A stretch of DNA of 64,000 nt from Allokutzneria sp. NRRL B-24872 (lineage in GTDB: Bacteria > Actinomycetota > Actinomycetes > Mycobacteriales > Pseudonocardiaceae), in the NCBI RefSeq assembly GCF_002155965.1, contig NZ_MUMH01000023.1:1-64000 (forward strand), given 5' to 3'. The notes under the pieces were generated by a model. That model made no database searches, was not told the origin of the DNA, and saw only the letters and a list, made by a program, of their open reading frames with translations. This document shows, piece by piece, positions 40,930 through 51,239 of the stretch (positions are counted from its first letter, which is position 1; every line of letters starts with the position of its first letter). The position numbers and the translations under genes were made by a program.

Positions 40930-41381
40930 GTCCCAGTCCCTTCAACGCGTGCCACGGCGTCCTTGAAAGCCATCCAGCCCAGCAGCGCGCACTTCACGCG
41001 CGCCGGGTACTTCGCGACGCCGGCGAAGGCGATCCCGTCCTCCAGGACGTCCTCGTCCGGCTCGACCTTGCCGCGTCCCTGCATCAGCCGCAGGAACTCC
41101 TCGTGCTTGGCGAAGGAGTCGCCGACGGTGCCGTCCACCACGAGGTCGGTCAGCACCGACGTCGACGCCTGGCTGATCGAGCAGCCCTGCGCGTCGTAGG
41201 AGACGTCGACGACCTTGGCCTCGGCGCCGGAGCCCTCCAGCTTGACCCGCAGCGTCACCTCGTCACCGCACGTGGGGTTCACGTGGTGCACCTCGGCGTC
41301 GAACGGGTCGCGCAGGCCGCGGCGGTGCGGGTGCTTGTAGTGGTCCAGGATGATCTCCTGGTACATCTGTTCCAGTTGCAT
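40926..41381 (-). CDS. sufU: SufU Fe-S assembly sulfur carrier
   Basis: A 151-residue SufU. Zn/sulfur-carrier residues are visible in HHVNPTCGDEVTLRVKL (Cys-41 region with the preceding NPxCGD), YDAQGCSISQASTSVLTD (second Cys and its neighbouring Ser) and ARVKCALLGWMAFKDAV (third Cys). SufU takes persulfide sulfur from SufS and hands it to the SufBCD scaffold. GGGGAGAG precedes the ATG, 13 nt after the sufS stop. Confidence 0.95.
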   Translation of the reverse strand: MQLEQMYQEIILDHYKHPHRRGLRDPFDAEVHHVNPTCGDEVTLRVKLEGSGAEAKVVDVSYDAQGCSISQASTSVLTDLVVDGTVGDSFAKHEEFLRLMQGRGKVEPDEDVLEDGIAFAGVAKYPARVKCALLGWMAFKDAVARVEGTGT

Positions 41382-41394
41382 CAGCGCTCTCCCC

Positions 41395-42699
<1,305 letters not shown>

Positions 42700-42734
42700 T
42701 CACGCTCGTGGTGGTGGGAGCAGTCAGGAAGGAA

Positions 42735-43490
42735 TCAGGCGGAAGCCGTGTAGCGGACGTAACCGTCGCGCTCCAGCACCTCGGCCAGCTCGGCGCCGCC
42801 GGACTCCACGATGCGCCCGCCCGCGAAGACGTGCACGAAGTCCGGGGTGATGTGCTTGAGGATGCGGGTGTAGTGCGTGATCAGCAGGACACCGGTCTCG
42901 CCGTTGGCCTTGTAGCGGTTCACGCCCTCGGACACCACGCGCAGCGCGTCCACGTCCAGGCCGGAGTCGGTCTCGTCGAGCACGGCGAACTTCGGCTTGA
43001 GCAGCGCCAGCTGGAGGATCTCGTGGCGCTTCTTCTCACCGCCGGAGAAGCCCTCGTTGACGCTGCGCTCGGCGAAGGCCGGGTCGATGTCCAGCTCGGC
43101 CATGGCCTGCTTGACCTCCTTGACCCAGTGGCGCAGCGCCGGGGCCTGCTCGCGCACGGCCGTGGCCGCGGTGCGCAGGAAGTTCGACATCGACACGCCC
43201 GGCACCTCGACCGGGTACTGCATGGCGAGGAACAGGCCCGCGCGGGCGCGCTCGTCCACGCTCATCTCCAGCACGTCCTCGCCGTCCAGCAGCACGGAGC
43301 CGCCGGTGACGTCGTACTTGGGGTGCCCAGCGATCGCGTAGGCCAGGGTGGACTTGCCCGAGCCGTTGGGCCCCATGATCGCGTGGGTCTCGCCCGCCCT
43401 GATGGTCAGGTCGACGCCCTTGAGGATCTCCTTGGCGCCGTCCTCGGTCGCGACCGTGACGTGCAGGTCCTTGATCTCCAGCGTGGCCAT
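42735..43490 (-). CDS. sufC: SufC Fe-S assembly ATPase
   Basis: A 251-residue ABC-type ATPase without membrane partner. Walker [26 protein letters not shown], signature [17 protein letters not shown], Walker [17 protein letters not shown] and LITHYTRIL are all SufC-specific forms (the DETDSGLD block is diagnostic). It forms the SufBC2D scaffold complex and drives cluster assembly by ATP hydrolysis. Confidence 0.97.
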   Translation of the reverse strand: MATLEIKDLHVTVATEDGAKEILKGVDLTIRAGETHAIMGPNGSGKSTLAYAIAGHPKYDVTGGSVLLDGEDVLEMSVDERARAGLFLAMQYPVEVPGVSMSNFLRTAATAVREQAPALRHWVKEVKQAMAELDIDPAFAERSVNEGFSGGEKKRHEILQLALLKPKFAVLDETDSGLDVDALRVVSEGVNRYKANGETGVLLITHYTRILKHITPDFVHVFAGGRIVESGGAELAEVLERDGYVRYTASA

Positions 43491-43526
43491 TGTTCTTCGT
43501 TCTCCTGATGTGGCAAGAAAGAGCAG

Positions 43527-43847
43527 TCAGCGGTTGGTCGGGGTGGTGACGTCCACGTGGACATCGCCGTCGTGCACGGAGGTCGCGTAGACGTCCACGG
43601 GGTCGAAGGCGGGCGGGCTGAGCGGTTCACCGGTCTCCAGGTCGAAGCAGGCGCCGTGCAGCCAGCACTCGATGCCCTCGCGCCCCACCTCGCCCTCGCT
43701 CAGCGCCACCTCGGCGTGCGAGCACTCGTCGCGCAGCGCGTGCACCTTCTCGCCCCTGCGGACGAGGACCACGGGGGTGCCCGCGACCTCGAAGCCGACG
43801 GGCTTGCCGTCGGTCAGCTCGGCCAGCGGGCAGACCCTCGTGGTCAT
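43527..43847 (-). CDS. Rieske-type [2Fe-2S] ferredoxin in the suf operon
   Basis: A 106-residue bacterial Rieske ferredoxin. Cluster ligands are in ALRDECSHAEVALSEG (C-x-H) and IECWLHGACFDLETG (C-x2-H). VCPLAELTDGKPVGFEVAGTPVVLVR matches the NirD/BphF-like fold start. ATG overlaps the sufD stop by one base (TGATG), so it is a true operon member between sufD and sufC. Such a gene is frequently placed here in actinobacteria. An electron donor or storage role in cluster assembly is inferred; no dioxygenase partner is nearby. Confidence 0.93.
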   Translation of the reverse strand: MTTRVCPLAELTDGKPVGFEVAGTPVVLVRRGEKVHALRDECSHAEVALSEGEVGREGIECWLHGACFDLETGEPLSPPAFDPVDVYATSVHDGDVHVDVTTPTNR

Positions 43848-45016
43848 CAGACGCCCACGGCTTCCAGCTCGGCCTCGATGGCGGCCTCCAGCCGCTCGCG
43901 GACCTCGGGCACGGTGATCTTGGCGATGATCTCGTGGAAGAAGCCGCGCACGACCAGCCTGCGCGCCTGCTCCACCGGGATGCCCCTGGCCTGGAGGTAG
44001 AACAGCTGCTCGTCGTCGAAGCGGCCGGTGGCGCTGGCGTGGCCCGCGCCCTCGATCTCGCCGGTCTCGATCTCCAGGTTCGGCACCGAGTCCGCGCGCG
44101 CGCCGTCGGTCAGCAGCAGGTTGCGGTTGAGCTCGAAGGTGTTCGTGGCCTCGGCCGCCGCGCGGATCAGCACGTCGCCGATCCACACGGTGTGCGCGTC
44201 CTCGCCCTGCAGCGCGCCCTTGTAGACCACGTTGCTGCGGCAGTTCGGCACGCCGTGGTCGACGAAGAGGCGGTGCTCCAGGTGCTGGCCCGCGTCGGCG
44301 AAGTACACGCCGAGCAGTTCCGCGTCGCCGCCGGGGCCGTCGTAGGCCACGGTCGGGCTGATGCGGACCAGGTTCCCGCCGAGGGTCACCACGGTGTGCC
44401 GCAGCGTCGCGTCGCGGCCGACCTTGGCGTGGTGGGAGGTCACGTGGACCGCGTCGTCGGCCCAGTCGATCACGGTGACGACGGTGAGCTTCGCGCCGTC
44501 GCCCACGACGACCTCGACGTTGTCCGCGAGCACGCCGCTGCCCCGGTAGTCCAGGACGACGACGGCCTCGGCGAACTGCTCCGCGCGCAGCTGCACGTGG
44601 CCGTAGGCGGTCACGCCCTCGCCCGCGCCGGTGATGGTCACCAGCACCGGCTCGGCCGCGGCGACCTCCTTGCCGACGGTCACCAGGGTGGCCCCGGTGA
44701 AGGAGTTCCACGCCTGCGCGGCCACCCGGTCGCCCGGGGTGCCCGCGACGCCGAGGCGGGCGTCGCCGCGCTCGACGGTCTCCACCGCGACGCCCTCGCC
44801 CGCGACGACCTCGACGGTCGTCTTGCCCTTGGTCGCGGCCTCACCGAGGTGCAGGCCGGCGATGCGCTTGAGCGGGGTGAAGCGCCAGTTCTCCTCGCGG
44901 CCGCCGGGCACCTCGAAGGCGTCGACGTCGAAGGAGGTGAACCACTCCGACCGGGTCATGCCGGGGGCGATCCGGCTGGCCGGGGTGGTGCTGTTGGTGT
45001 CGGTCGAAACGGCCAT
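43847..45016 (-). CDS. sufD: SufD scaffold subunit
   Basis: A 389-residue SufD. The beta-helix region has VVLDYRGSGVLADNVEVVVGDGAKLTVVTV and HVTSHHAKVGRDATLRHTVVTLGG, and the conserved C-terminal block FELNRNLLLTDGARADSVPNLEIETGEIEGAGHASATGRFDDEQLFYLQARGI is diagnostic for SufB/SufD. It pairs with SufB and SufC in the scaffold. Only one base separates its ATG from the sufB stop, and it ends in a TGATG overlap with the Rieske gene. Confidence 0.96.
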   Translation of the reverse strand: MAVSTDTNSTTPASRIAPGMTRSEWFTSFDVDAFEVPGGREENWRFTPLKRIAGLHLGEAATKGKTTVEVVAGEGVAVETVERGDARLGVAGTPGDRVAAQAWNSFTGATLVTVGKEVAAAEPVLVTITGAGEGVTAYGHVQLRAEQFAEAVVVLDYRGSGVLADNVEVVVGDGAKLTVVTVIDWADDAVHVTSHHAKVGRDATLRHTVVTLGGNLVRISPTVAYDGPGGDAELLGVYFADAGQHLEHRLFVDHGVPNCRSNVVYKGALQGEDAHTVWIGDVLIRAAAEATNTFELNRNLLLTDGARADSVPNLEIETGEIEGAGHASATGRFDDEQLFYLQARGIPVEQARRLVVRGFFHEIIAKITVPEVRERLEAAIEAELEAVGV

Positions 45017-45017
45017 G

Positions 45018-46472
45018 TCAGCCGACGGCCCCTTCCATCTGAAGCTCGATGAGCCGGTTCAGCTCGAGCGCGTATTCCATCGGCAGTTCGCGGGCGATCG
45101 GCTCGACGAAGCCGCGCACGATCATCGCCATGGCCTCGTCCTCGGTCAGGCCGCGGGACATCAGGTAGAAGAGCTGGTCCTCGCTGACCTTCGAGACGGT
45201 GGCCTCGTGGCCCATCGCGACGTCGTCCTCGCGGATGTCCACGTACGGGTAGGTGTCGGAGCGGCTGATGGTGTCCACCAGCAGCGCGTCGCACTTCACC
45301 GTCGACTTCGAGTGGTGGGCGCCCTTGTTCACGCGGACGAGGCCGCGGTAGGAGGTGCGGCCGCCGCCGCGCGCCACCGACTTGGAGATGATCGTCGAGG
45401 AGGTGTGCGGCGCGAGGTGGGTCATCTTGGCGCCCGCGTCCTGGTGCTGGCCCTCGCCGGCGAAGGCGATGGAGAGCACCTCGCCCTTGGCGTGCGGGCC
45501 CATCAGCATGACGGCCGGGTACTTCATGGTCACCTTGGAGCCGATGTTGCCGTCGACCCACTCCATGGTCGCGCCCTCTTCGGCCTTGGCGCGCTTGGTG
45601 ACCAGGTTGTAGACGTTGTTCGACCAGTTCTGGATCGTGGTGTAGCGGCAGCGGCCGCCCTTCTTCACGACGATCTCCACGACCGCGGAGTGCAGCGAGT
45701 CCGAGGAGTAGATCGGGGCGGTGCAGCCCTCGACGTAGTGGACGTAGGCGTCCTCGTCGACGATGATCAGCGTCCGCTCGAACTGGCCCATGTTCTCGGT
45801 GTTGATCCGGAAGTAGGCCTGCAGCGGGATCTCCACGTGCACGCCCTTGGGCACGTAGATGAACGAGCCGCCGGACCACACGGCGCCGTTGAGCGCGGAG
45901 AACTTGTTGTCACCGTGCGGGATGACCGAGCCGTAGTACTCGCGGAAGAGCTCCGGGTGCTCCTTCAGCGCGGTGTCGGTGTCCAGGAAGATGACGCCCT
46001 GGGCCTCCAACTCCTTGTTGATCTGGTGGTAGACCACCTCGGACTCGTACTGCGCGGCGACACCGGCGACCAGGCGCTGCTTCTCCGCCTCGGGGATGCC
46101 CAGCCGGTCGTAGGTGTTCTTGATGTCCTCGGGCAGGTCCTCCCAGCTCTGGGCCTGCCGCTCGGTGGAGCGCACGAAGTACTTGATCGAGTCGAAGTCG
46201 ATCCCGCTCAGGTCGCTGCCCCAGCTCGGCATCGGCTTGCGGTCGAACAGCCGCAGGCCCTTCAGCCGCGACTCCAGCATCCACTCCGGCTCGTCCTTCT
46301 TCGCGGAGATGTCGCGGACGACCTCCTCGTTCAGGCCGCGGCGCGCGCTCGCTCCGGCGTCGGTGGCATCCGCCCAGCCGTACTCGTAACGACCGAGGCT
46401 GGCGATCGTCTCTTCCTGCGTGAGCGGCTCGGTCACCGTGGTGGGTGTGCGCTGTTCGGCAGCGGCAGTCAT
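45018..46472 (-). CDS. sufB: SufB scaffold subunit
   Basis: A 484-residue SufB with [52 protein letters not shown], and [38 protein letters not shown] (conserved cluster-region residues). The C-terminal [41 protein letters not shown] is diagnostic. No intein is present, unlike in Mycobacterium tuberculosis SufB. ATGA overlap with sufR, so synthesis is coupled to the repressor. Confidence 0.97.
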   Translation of the reverse strand: MTAAAEQRTPTTVTEPLTQEETIASLGRYEYGWADATDAGASARRGLNEEVVRDISAKKDEPEWMLESRLKGLRLFDRKPMPSWGSDLSGIDFDSIKYFVRSTERQAQSWEDLPEDIKNTYDRLGIPEAEKQRLVAGVAAQYESEVVYHQINKELEAQGVIFLDTDTALKEHPELFREYYGSVIPHGDNKFSALNGAVWSGGSFIYVPKGVHVEIPLQAYFRINTENMGQFERTLIIVDEDAYVHYVEGCTAPIYSSDSLHSAVVEIVVKKGGRCRYTTIQNWSNNVYNLVTKRAKAEEGATMEWVDGNIGSKVTMKYPAVMLMGPHAKGEVLSIAFAGEGQHQDAGAKMTHLAPHTSSTIISKSVARGGGRTSYRGLVRVNKGAHHSKSTVKCDALLVDTISRSDTYPYVDIREDDVAMGHEATVSKVSEDQLFYLMSRGLTEDEAMAMIVRGFVEPIARELPMEYALELNRLIELQMEGAVG

Positions 46473-47239
46473 ACGGGCTCCCTGAAGGAATCGGGGCAGG
46501 TCTCATCCGCGTCCGGCGCGGCTTCCGGACCCTGGCTCTTCTGGTGCTTCTCCCGCGCGGGGGCGGGAAGGTGGGTGGTGCACGCCGCGTCGCCCCTGGC
46601 GATCGTGGCCAGTCGCTGCACGTGGGTGCCGAGCAGGTCGGCGAACGCCGCCGTCTCGGCCTCGCAGAGCTGCGGGAACTCCGCGGCCACGTGGGCGACC
46701 GGGCAGTGGTGCTGGCACAGTTGTTCGCCCGCTCCGACCTGGCGCGTCGAGGCAGCGTATCCCTCGTGCGTCAGGGCCAGCGCGAGCGCCCTCGCCCTGG
46801 CGTTGGGGTCCGGGTTGGCCAGCACCGAGGCGCGGTGCCGCTCCACCAGGGTGGCCATCCGCTGCTCGGCGAAGGCGCGCACCGCCTGCTCCCCACCGGC
46901 GTCGGCGAGGAAGCGCAGCGCGGCGACCGCGAGGTCGTCGTAGGCGTGCCCGAACCGGCCGCGGCCGGTCTCGGTGAGCAGGAACAGCTTCGCCGGGCGG
47001 CCCCGTCCCCGCTGCCCCTTGGTGGAGGCGTCGCGGGTGCGGACCTCGCCGTCGGCGAGCAGCGCGTCGAGGTGGCGCCGCACGGCCGCCGGGCTCAGGC
47101 CCAGCTCGTCGGCGATCACCGCGGCGGTCAGCGGTCCCCGCTCCAGCAGCAGCCTGGCCACGCCCTGGCGGGTGCGGCCGTCGGCGTGCTCCCGCTGCGC
47201 GGGCTGCGCAGCCGGTGGAGGGGGCCCGACGTTTTTCAC
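46469..47239 (-). CDS. sufR: SufR-like Fe-S-sensing transcriptional repressor
   Basis: A 256-residue regulator leading the suf operon. The N-terminal winged helix is visible as [42 protein letters not shown]; the C-terminal sensor has [24 protein letters not shown], the cysteine set that binds [4Fe-4S] in SufR proteins. The holo form represses suf, and cluster loss derepresses it. The GTG used begins at VKNVGPPPP; upstream in-frame codons are less likely. A short dyad CAAGTCTTG (47244-47252) sits just upstream of the start and a second palindrome CCCGCGGG (47263-47270) further out. It is divergent from mptB. Confidence 0.9.
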   Translation of the reverse strand: MKNVGPPPPAAQPAQREHADGRTRQGVARLLLERGPLTAAVIADELGLSPAAVRRHLDALLADGEVRTRDASTKGQRGRGRPAKLFLLTETGRGRFGHAYDDLAVAALRFLADAGGEQAVRAFAEQRMATLVERHRASVLANPDPNARARALALALTHEGYAASTRQVGAGEQLCQHHCPVAHVAAEFPQLCEAETAAFADLLGTHVQRLATIARGDAACTTHLPAPAREKHQKSQGPEAAPDADETCPDSFREPV

Positions 47240-47367
47240 AACACAAGTCTTGCTTATTTCCTCCCGCGGGGCAAAGCGCCCCCCTCCCAGGGTGATCCGA
47301 CTCACCTCCGGCGCCGGTCAGCGATGCTTTCCCGCCCGGAACGGGCTCACTCGATCCGGGATCGATA

Positions 47368-48927
47368 GTGTTCAGCGGCGTGAGGGCGGGCGAGAAGACA
47401 CCACCTGCGGCCCCTGGGTCCTCGGCGGGCCTGGACGGGGCCGAGCTCCGCCAGCTCGACTGGGTCCGGCGGCTGGGCACTCTGGGCGCGCTGCTGATGG
47501 CGGTGGGAGCCGCGGGCGCGGGCGCGGCGCCGGTGTTCAACCCGGTGCCGAGGGTGCCGCTGATCGGCCTGCTGCCGAGGGTGCCGACCGTCTCGATGGC
47601 GATCGTCTACACCGGCATGTTCCTGGTGATCTCCTCCTGGCTGTGGCTGGGCAGGCTGACCGCCTCCGGCAGGCCGAGGGTGATCTCGCGCTCGCAGATG
47701 GACCGCACGCTGGTCATGTGGATGATCCCGCTGGCCATCGCCCCGCCGATGTTCTCCCGCGACGTCTACAGCTACCTGGCCCAGAGCAAGATCGCCTTCC
47801 TCGGCCTCGACCCCTACGAGGTCGGCCCCGCGCAGGCGCTCGGCGTCGACGACCCGCTGACCAGGGGTGTGCCCAACGTCTGGCGGGACACCCCCGCGCC
47901 GTACGGCCCGTTCTTCCTCACGCTGGGCAAGCTGGTCAGCTGGATCGCCGGGGACCACGTGGTGACCAGCGTGCTGCTGCACCGGGTCATCGCGCTGGCG
48001 GGCATCGCGATGATGCTCTGGGCGGTGCCCCGCCTCGCCCGCAGGTGCGGGGTGCGGCCGGTGACCGCGCTGTGGCTCGGCCCCGCCAACCCGCTCGTGC
48101 TGTTCCACCTGGTCAGCGGCGTGCACAACGAGGCGCTGATGGTCGGGCTGATGCTCGCCGGGCTGGAGATCGCGCTGCGCCCCGGCACGCGCTGGCTGCT
48201 GATCGGCGCGACGCTGATGACCTGCGCCGCCGCCGTGAAGGTCAGCGCGGCGCCCGCGCTCGGCTTCCTCGGTGTGGCGCTGGCGCTGCGCTGGGGCGGC
48301 ACGTTCAAGGACCTCTTCCGCGCGGCCGGGCTGCTGATCGCGGTGTTCGCCGGAGTGCTGGCGGTGATAGTCCTCGGCAGCGGTCTGTCGCTGGGCTGGG
48401 AGGACTCGCTGGTCGCGCTGGAGAAGATCCAGTCGTGGAAGTCGCCGATGACCTGGCTCGGCGGGCTCGGCGGATCGCTCGGGGTGCTGCTGGGCTTCGG
48501 CGACCACACGGCGTCGGTGACCGAGGCGTGGCGCGTGGCGGGCGGGATCGGCGCGGTCGCGGTGCTGGGGTGGCTGCTGTGGACGTGCTTCCGCCGGGGT
48601 GAGCGCTTCCTGCACCCGATCACCGGCCTGGGCATCGCGCTGGGCATGATGGTGGTACTCGGTCCCATCGTGCACCCGTGGTACCTCGTGTGGGCCGTGG
48701 TACCGCTTGCCGCGTCGACGAACTCGGTGCGGTTCCGGGTGGTCGCGGTGGTGCTGAGCATCGCGATGTCGGTGGTGGACACCCCGCCGGGCGCGAACTA
48801 CGGCGGCCGGGAGTTCGTGGTGCCGTGGGCGATCCTCGCCGGGCTCGCCGTGGCCGGGCCGCTGCTGCTGGCCGTGCGCAAGCGGATGCCGGGGCGGGTT
48901 CGCGCGCCTCGATCGGCCGCCCAGTAA
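47368..48927 (+). CDS. mptB: MptB-like alpha-1,6-mannopyranosyltransferase
   Basis: A 519-residue GT-C membrane glycosyltransferase of the MptA/MptB family with ~12 hydrophobic segments. PPMFSRDVYSYLAQSKIAFLGLDPYEVGPAQAL contains the GT-C acidic motif (RDVYSY) in the first loop; WRDTPAPYGPFFLTLGKLVS, GPANPLVLFHLVSGVHNEALMVGLMLAG and HPWYLVWAVVPLAA are family-specific. It elongates the alpha-1,6-mannan core of lipomannan/lipoarabinomannan using polyprenyl-phosphomannose on the outer face. A second GTG at 47380, 8 nt after TAGTGT, may be the real leaderless start. Confidence 0.92.
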   Translation: MFSGVRAGEKTPPAAPGSSAGLDGAELRQLDWVRRLGTLGALLMAVGAAGAGAAPVFNPVPRVPLIGLLPRVPTVSMAIVYTGMFLVISSWLWLGRLTASGRPRVISRSQMDRTLVMWMIPLAIAPPMFSRDVYSYLAQSKIAFLGLDPYEVGPAQALGVDDPLTRGVPNVWRDTPAPYGPFFLTLGKLVSWIAGDHVVTSVLLHRVIALAGIAMMLWAVPRLARRCGVRPVTALWLGPANPLVLFHLVSGVHNEALMVGLMLAGLEIALRPGTRWLLIGATLMTCAAAVKVSAAPALGFLGVALALRWGGTFKDLFRAAGLLIAVFAGVLAVIVLGSGLSLGWEDSLVALEKIQSWKSPMTWLGGLGGSLGVLLGFGDHTASVTEAWRVAGGIGAVAVLGWLLWTCFRRGERFLHPITGLGIALGMMVVLGPIVHPWYLVWAVVPLAASTNSVRFRVVAVVLSIAMSVVDTPPGANYGGREFVVPWAILAGLAVAGPLLLAVRKRMPGRVRAPRSAAQ

Positions 48928-48963
48928 CGAGTGCGCCAGCTCACCCGCTTAGGCTCTGCTCCC

Positions 48964-49902
48964 GTGGACCCCAGAGCCGACTCCGCCGCGCTGGACGTCA
49001 GCGGGCTGGTCAAGCGCTTCGGTTCGACCACCGCCGTCGACGGGCTCGACCTCCGAGTGGCACGCGGTACCGTTTTCGCCCTGCTCGGCCCGAACGGCGC
49101 GGGCAAGACGACGACCGTGGAGATCTGCGAGGGCTTCCAGCGCCCCGACGCCGGGACCGTGCGCGTGCTCGGGCTCGACCCGATCGCCGACTCGTCGAAG
49201 CTGCGCCCCCGCATCGGCGTGATGCCGCAGGGCGGCGGCGCCTACCCGGGAGTGCGCGTGCGGGAGATGCTGGAGCTGGCCGCCTCCTACGCGGCGACCC
49301 CGCTCGGCGTGGACTGGCTGCTGCACGAGCTGGGCCTGTGGGAGGTCCGGCGGACGATCTTCAAGCGGCTCTCCGGCGGCCAGCAGCAGCGGTTGTCGCT
49401 GGCCTGCGCGCTGGTCGGCCGCCCGGAGCTGGTGTTCCTCGACGAGCCGACCGCGGGGATGGACCCGCAGGCCCGCCGCCTGGTCTGGGAGCTCGTCGGC
49501 GCGCTGCGCTCCGACGGCGTGACGGTGGTGCTGACCACGCACCTGATGGACGAGGCCGAGCAGCTCGCCGACCGGGTCATGATCATCGACAACGGCCGCG
49601 TGCTGACCGAGGGCAGCCCCAACGAGCTGACCAGCCGCGACGCCAGCTGCCGGACGCTGACCTTCCGCTCCCGCGCCGGGCTGAGCCTGGAGCTGCTCTC
49701 CGGCGCGCTGCCGGAGTCCTGCACCGCGGTGGAACCGAGTCCCGGGAGCTACCTCGTCGAGGGTGAGATCGACCCGCAGGTGGTGTCCACGGTGACCTCG
49801 TGGTGCGCGCAGCAGGGTGTGCTCGCCGACGAGCTGCGCGTGGGCAGGCGCGGTCTCGAGGACGTGTTCCTCGAACTGACCGGACGGGAGCTGCGGTCGT
49901 GA
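48964..49902 (+). CDS. ABC-2 exporter ATP-binding protein
   Basis: A 312-residue ABC ATPase: Walker A GPNGAGKTTTVEICEGFQRPD, signature LSGGQQQRLSLACALV, Walker B LVFLDEPTAGMD, H-loop TTHLMDEAEQLAD, plus a DrrA-like C-terminal domain ending GLEDVFLELTG. The GTG is 8 nt after TAGGCT, indicating a leaderless start; an upstream in-frame GTG has no ribosome-binding site. It corresponds to Rv1458c next to mptB in mycobacteria. Cargo unknown. Confidence 0.93.
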   Translation: MDPRADSAALDVSGLVKRFGSTTAVDGLDLRVARGTVFALLGPNGAGKTTTVEICEGFQRPDAGTVRVLGLDPIADSSKLRPRIGVMPQGGGAYPGVRVREMLELAASYAATPLGVDWLLHELGLWEVRRTIFKRLSGGQQQRLSLACALVGRPELVFLDEPTAGMDPQARRLVWELVGALRSDGVTVVLTTHLMDEAEQLADRVMIIDNGRVLTEGSPNELTSRDASCRTLTFRSRAGLSLELLSGALPESCTAVEPSPGSYLVEGEIDPQVVSTVTSWCAQQGVLADELRVGRRGLEDVFLELTGRELRS

Positions 49903-50675
49903 CCAGGTTCGCCGAGGGCGCGTTCCGCCCGGCTCCCGGCCGCGCGCCGCTGGGGTCGATGCTGCTGGCGCAGACCCGGGCCGAGACCCGTTTGGTACTG
50001 CGTCACCCAGAACAGCTGCTGCTCAACCTGCTCATCCCGATGGCGTTGCTGGTGGGTCTGAGCCTGCTGCCGCTGCTGTCCCTGCCCGAGCCCCGCGTCG
50101 ATTCGGTGACCCCGCGCATCCTCGCGCTGGCGGTGATGTCCTCGGCGTTCACCGGCCAGGCGATCGCGCTCGGTTTCGACCGGCGCTACGGCGTGATCAA
50201 GCGCCTCGCCGCGACCGCGCTGCCGCGCTGGCTGCTCGTGGTGGGCCGGGTGTCGGCCGCGTTGATCGTCGTCGCCGCGCAACTGGTGGTGCTCGGTGTG
50301 CTCGCGGCGCTGCTCGGGTGGCAGCCGGCGGCGTCGGGACTGGTCGCGGCCGTGGTGCTGGTGGTGCTGGGCACCCTGGCCTTCGGCGCGCTCGGTGTGC
50401 TGCTCGGCGGCGCGCTGCGCGCGGAGGTCGTGCTGGCGCTGGCCAACGTCGTGTGGTTCGCGCTGTTGTTGGCCGGGGGCATCATCGTGCCGCTGGACCA
50501 ACTGCCCGACGGCTTGGCCGCCGTGGTCGGCTGGCTGCCCTCCGGCGCGCTCGCCCAGGGCCTGGACTCGGTGCTGACGCTGGGCGGATGGCCCGGTTGG
50601 CAGCCCCTCGTGGTGCTCGCGGCCTGGGGCGCCGGTGCGGGCCTGCTCGCCGCCCGCACCACCAAGCTCGCCTAG
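49899..50675 (+). CDS. ABC-2 exporter permease
   Basis: A 258-residue six-span permease: LVLRHPEQLLLNLLIPMALLVGLSLLPLL, VMSSAFTGQAIALGFDRRYGVIKRLAATALPRWLLVVGR (the coupling region), LVVLGVLAALLG and WLPSGALAQGLDSVL near the end. GTGA overlap with the ATPase gene. Corresponds in position to Rv1457c. Conserved next to mptB/ctaA across actinobacteria, suggesting an envelope-related or heme-related substrate, but this is unproven. Confidence 0.92.
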   Translation: MTRFAEGAFRPAPGRAPLGSMLLAQTRAETRLVLRHPEQLLLNLLIPMALLVGLSLLPLLSLPEPRVDSVTPRILALAVMSSAFTGQAIALGFDRRYGVIKRLAATALPRWLLVVGRVSAALIVVAAQLVVLGVLAALLGWQPAASGLVAAVVLVVLGTLAFGALGVLLGGALRAEVVLALANVVWFALLLAGGIIVPLDQLPDGLAAVVGWLPSGALAQGLDSVLTLGGWPGWQPLVVLAAWGAGAGLLAARTTKLA

Positions 50676-50847
50676 CGCGCCTCCGCCTGTCAGCAGACCG
50701 TCCTCTGCGCAGACGCGCCTCGATCTCTGGCGGAACCGGGTTCCAGGTGACCTGGCACCCAGCGTCGACGTCCACCTCATCCCGTCGGGTGCGGGCCTTT
50801 CCGCAGACGACGCACGGCCACGGCACCATGGCCGGTTCCGGTCCCCC

Positions 50848-51210
50848 TCAGAGGACATCGAGCTGGGCGACGAGGGTCTTGGGAGCCACCATGCGGTAGG
50901 CCTCCTCGACGATCTCGCCGAGCTCCACCCAGTCGAGGTCCACGTCGAGGTACACGCCGAGCCAGCCGCGGTGCCCGACGTAGGGCGGCCGGAAGAAGCG
51001 CGCCGGTTCCTCGGCGACCATCTCCTCCTGCACCCCGGGTGGTGCCGCGCACCAGAAGCCGAGCCGGTCGTCGTGGTGGTGGTTGGCGTAGGTGACGAAG
51101 GTCTTGCGGTCCCGGACGAACCACGTCGGTTCACCGTGGCTGAGGCGCTCGGTGGTCTCGGGCAGGGCGAGGCACAGCTTGCGCAGCTGCGGCAGCGGGT
51201 CGGCTGTCAT
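50848..51210 (-). CDS. MmcQ/YjbR family DNA-binding-like protein
   Basis: A 120-residue YjbR/MmcQ protein: CLALPETTERLSHGEPTWFVRDRKTFVTYANHHHDD, then LGFWCAAPPGVQEEMVAEEPARFFRPPYVGHRGWLGVYLDVDLDWVELGEIVEEAYRMVAPKTL, both standard for the family. The fold is double-wing (CyaY-like) and a DNA-binding function was proposed; the real role is unknown. It follows the MoCo-sulfurase-like gene by 29 bp on the minus strand. Confidence 0.88.
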   Translation of the reverse strand: MTADPLPQLRKLCLALPETTERLSHGEPTWFVRDRKTFVTYANHHHDDRLGFWCAAPPGVQEEMVAEEPARFFRPPYVGHRGWLGVYLDVDLDWVELGEIVEEAYRMVAPKTLVAQLDVL

Positions 51211-51239
51211 CACCTGATACTGCACCCCGTCCCACTCGG

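Noticed and set aside
50482-50829. Minus-strand frame starting MVPWPCVVCGKART just after the YjbR gene
   Set aside because: The first ~40 codons look gene-like with a CxxC pair, but the frame then runs ~190 bp antisense into the exporter permease with Arg-rich composition; too weak to call.
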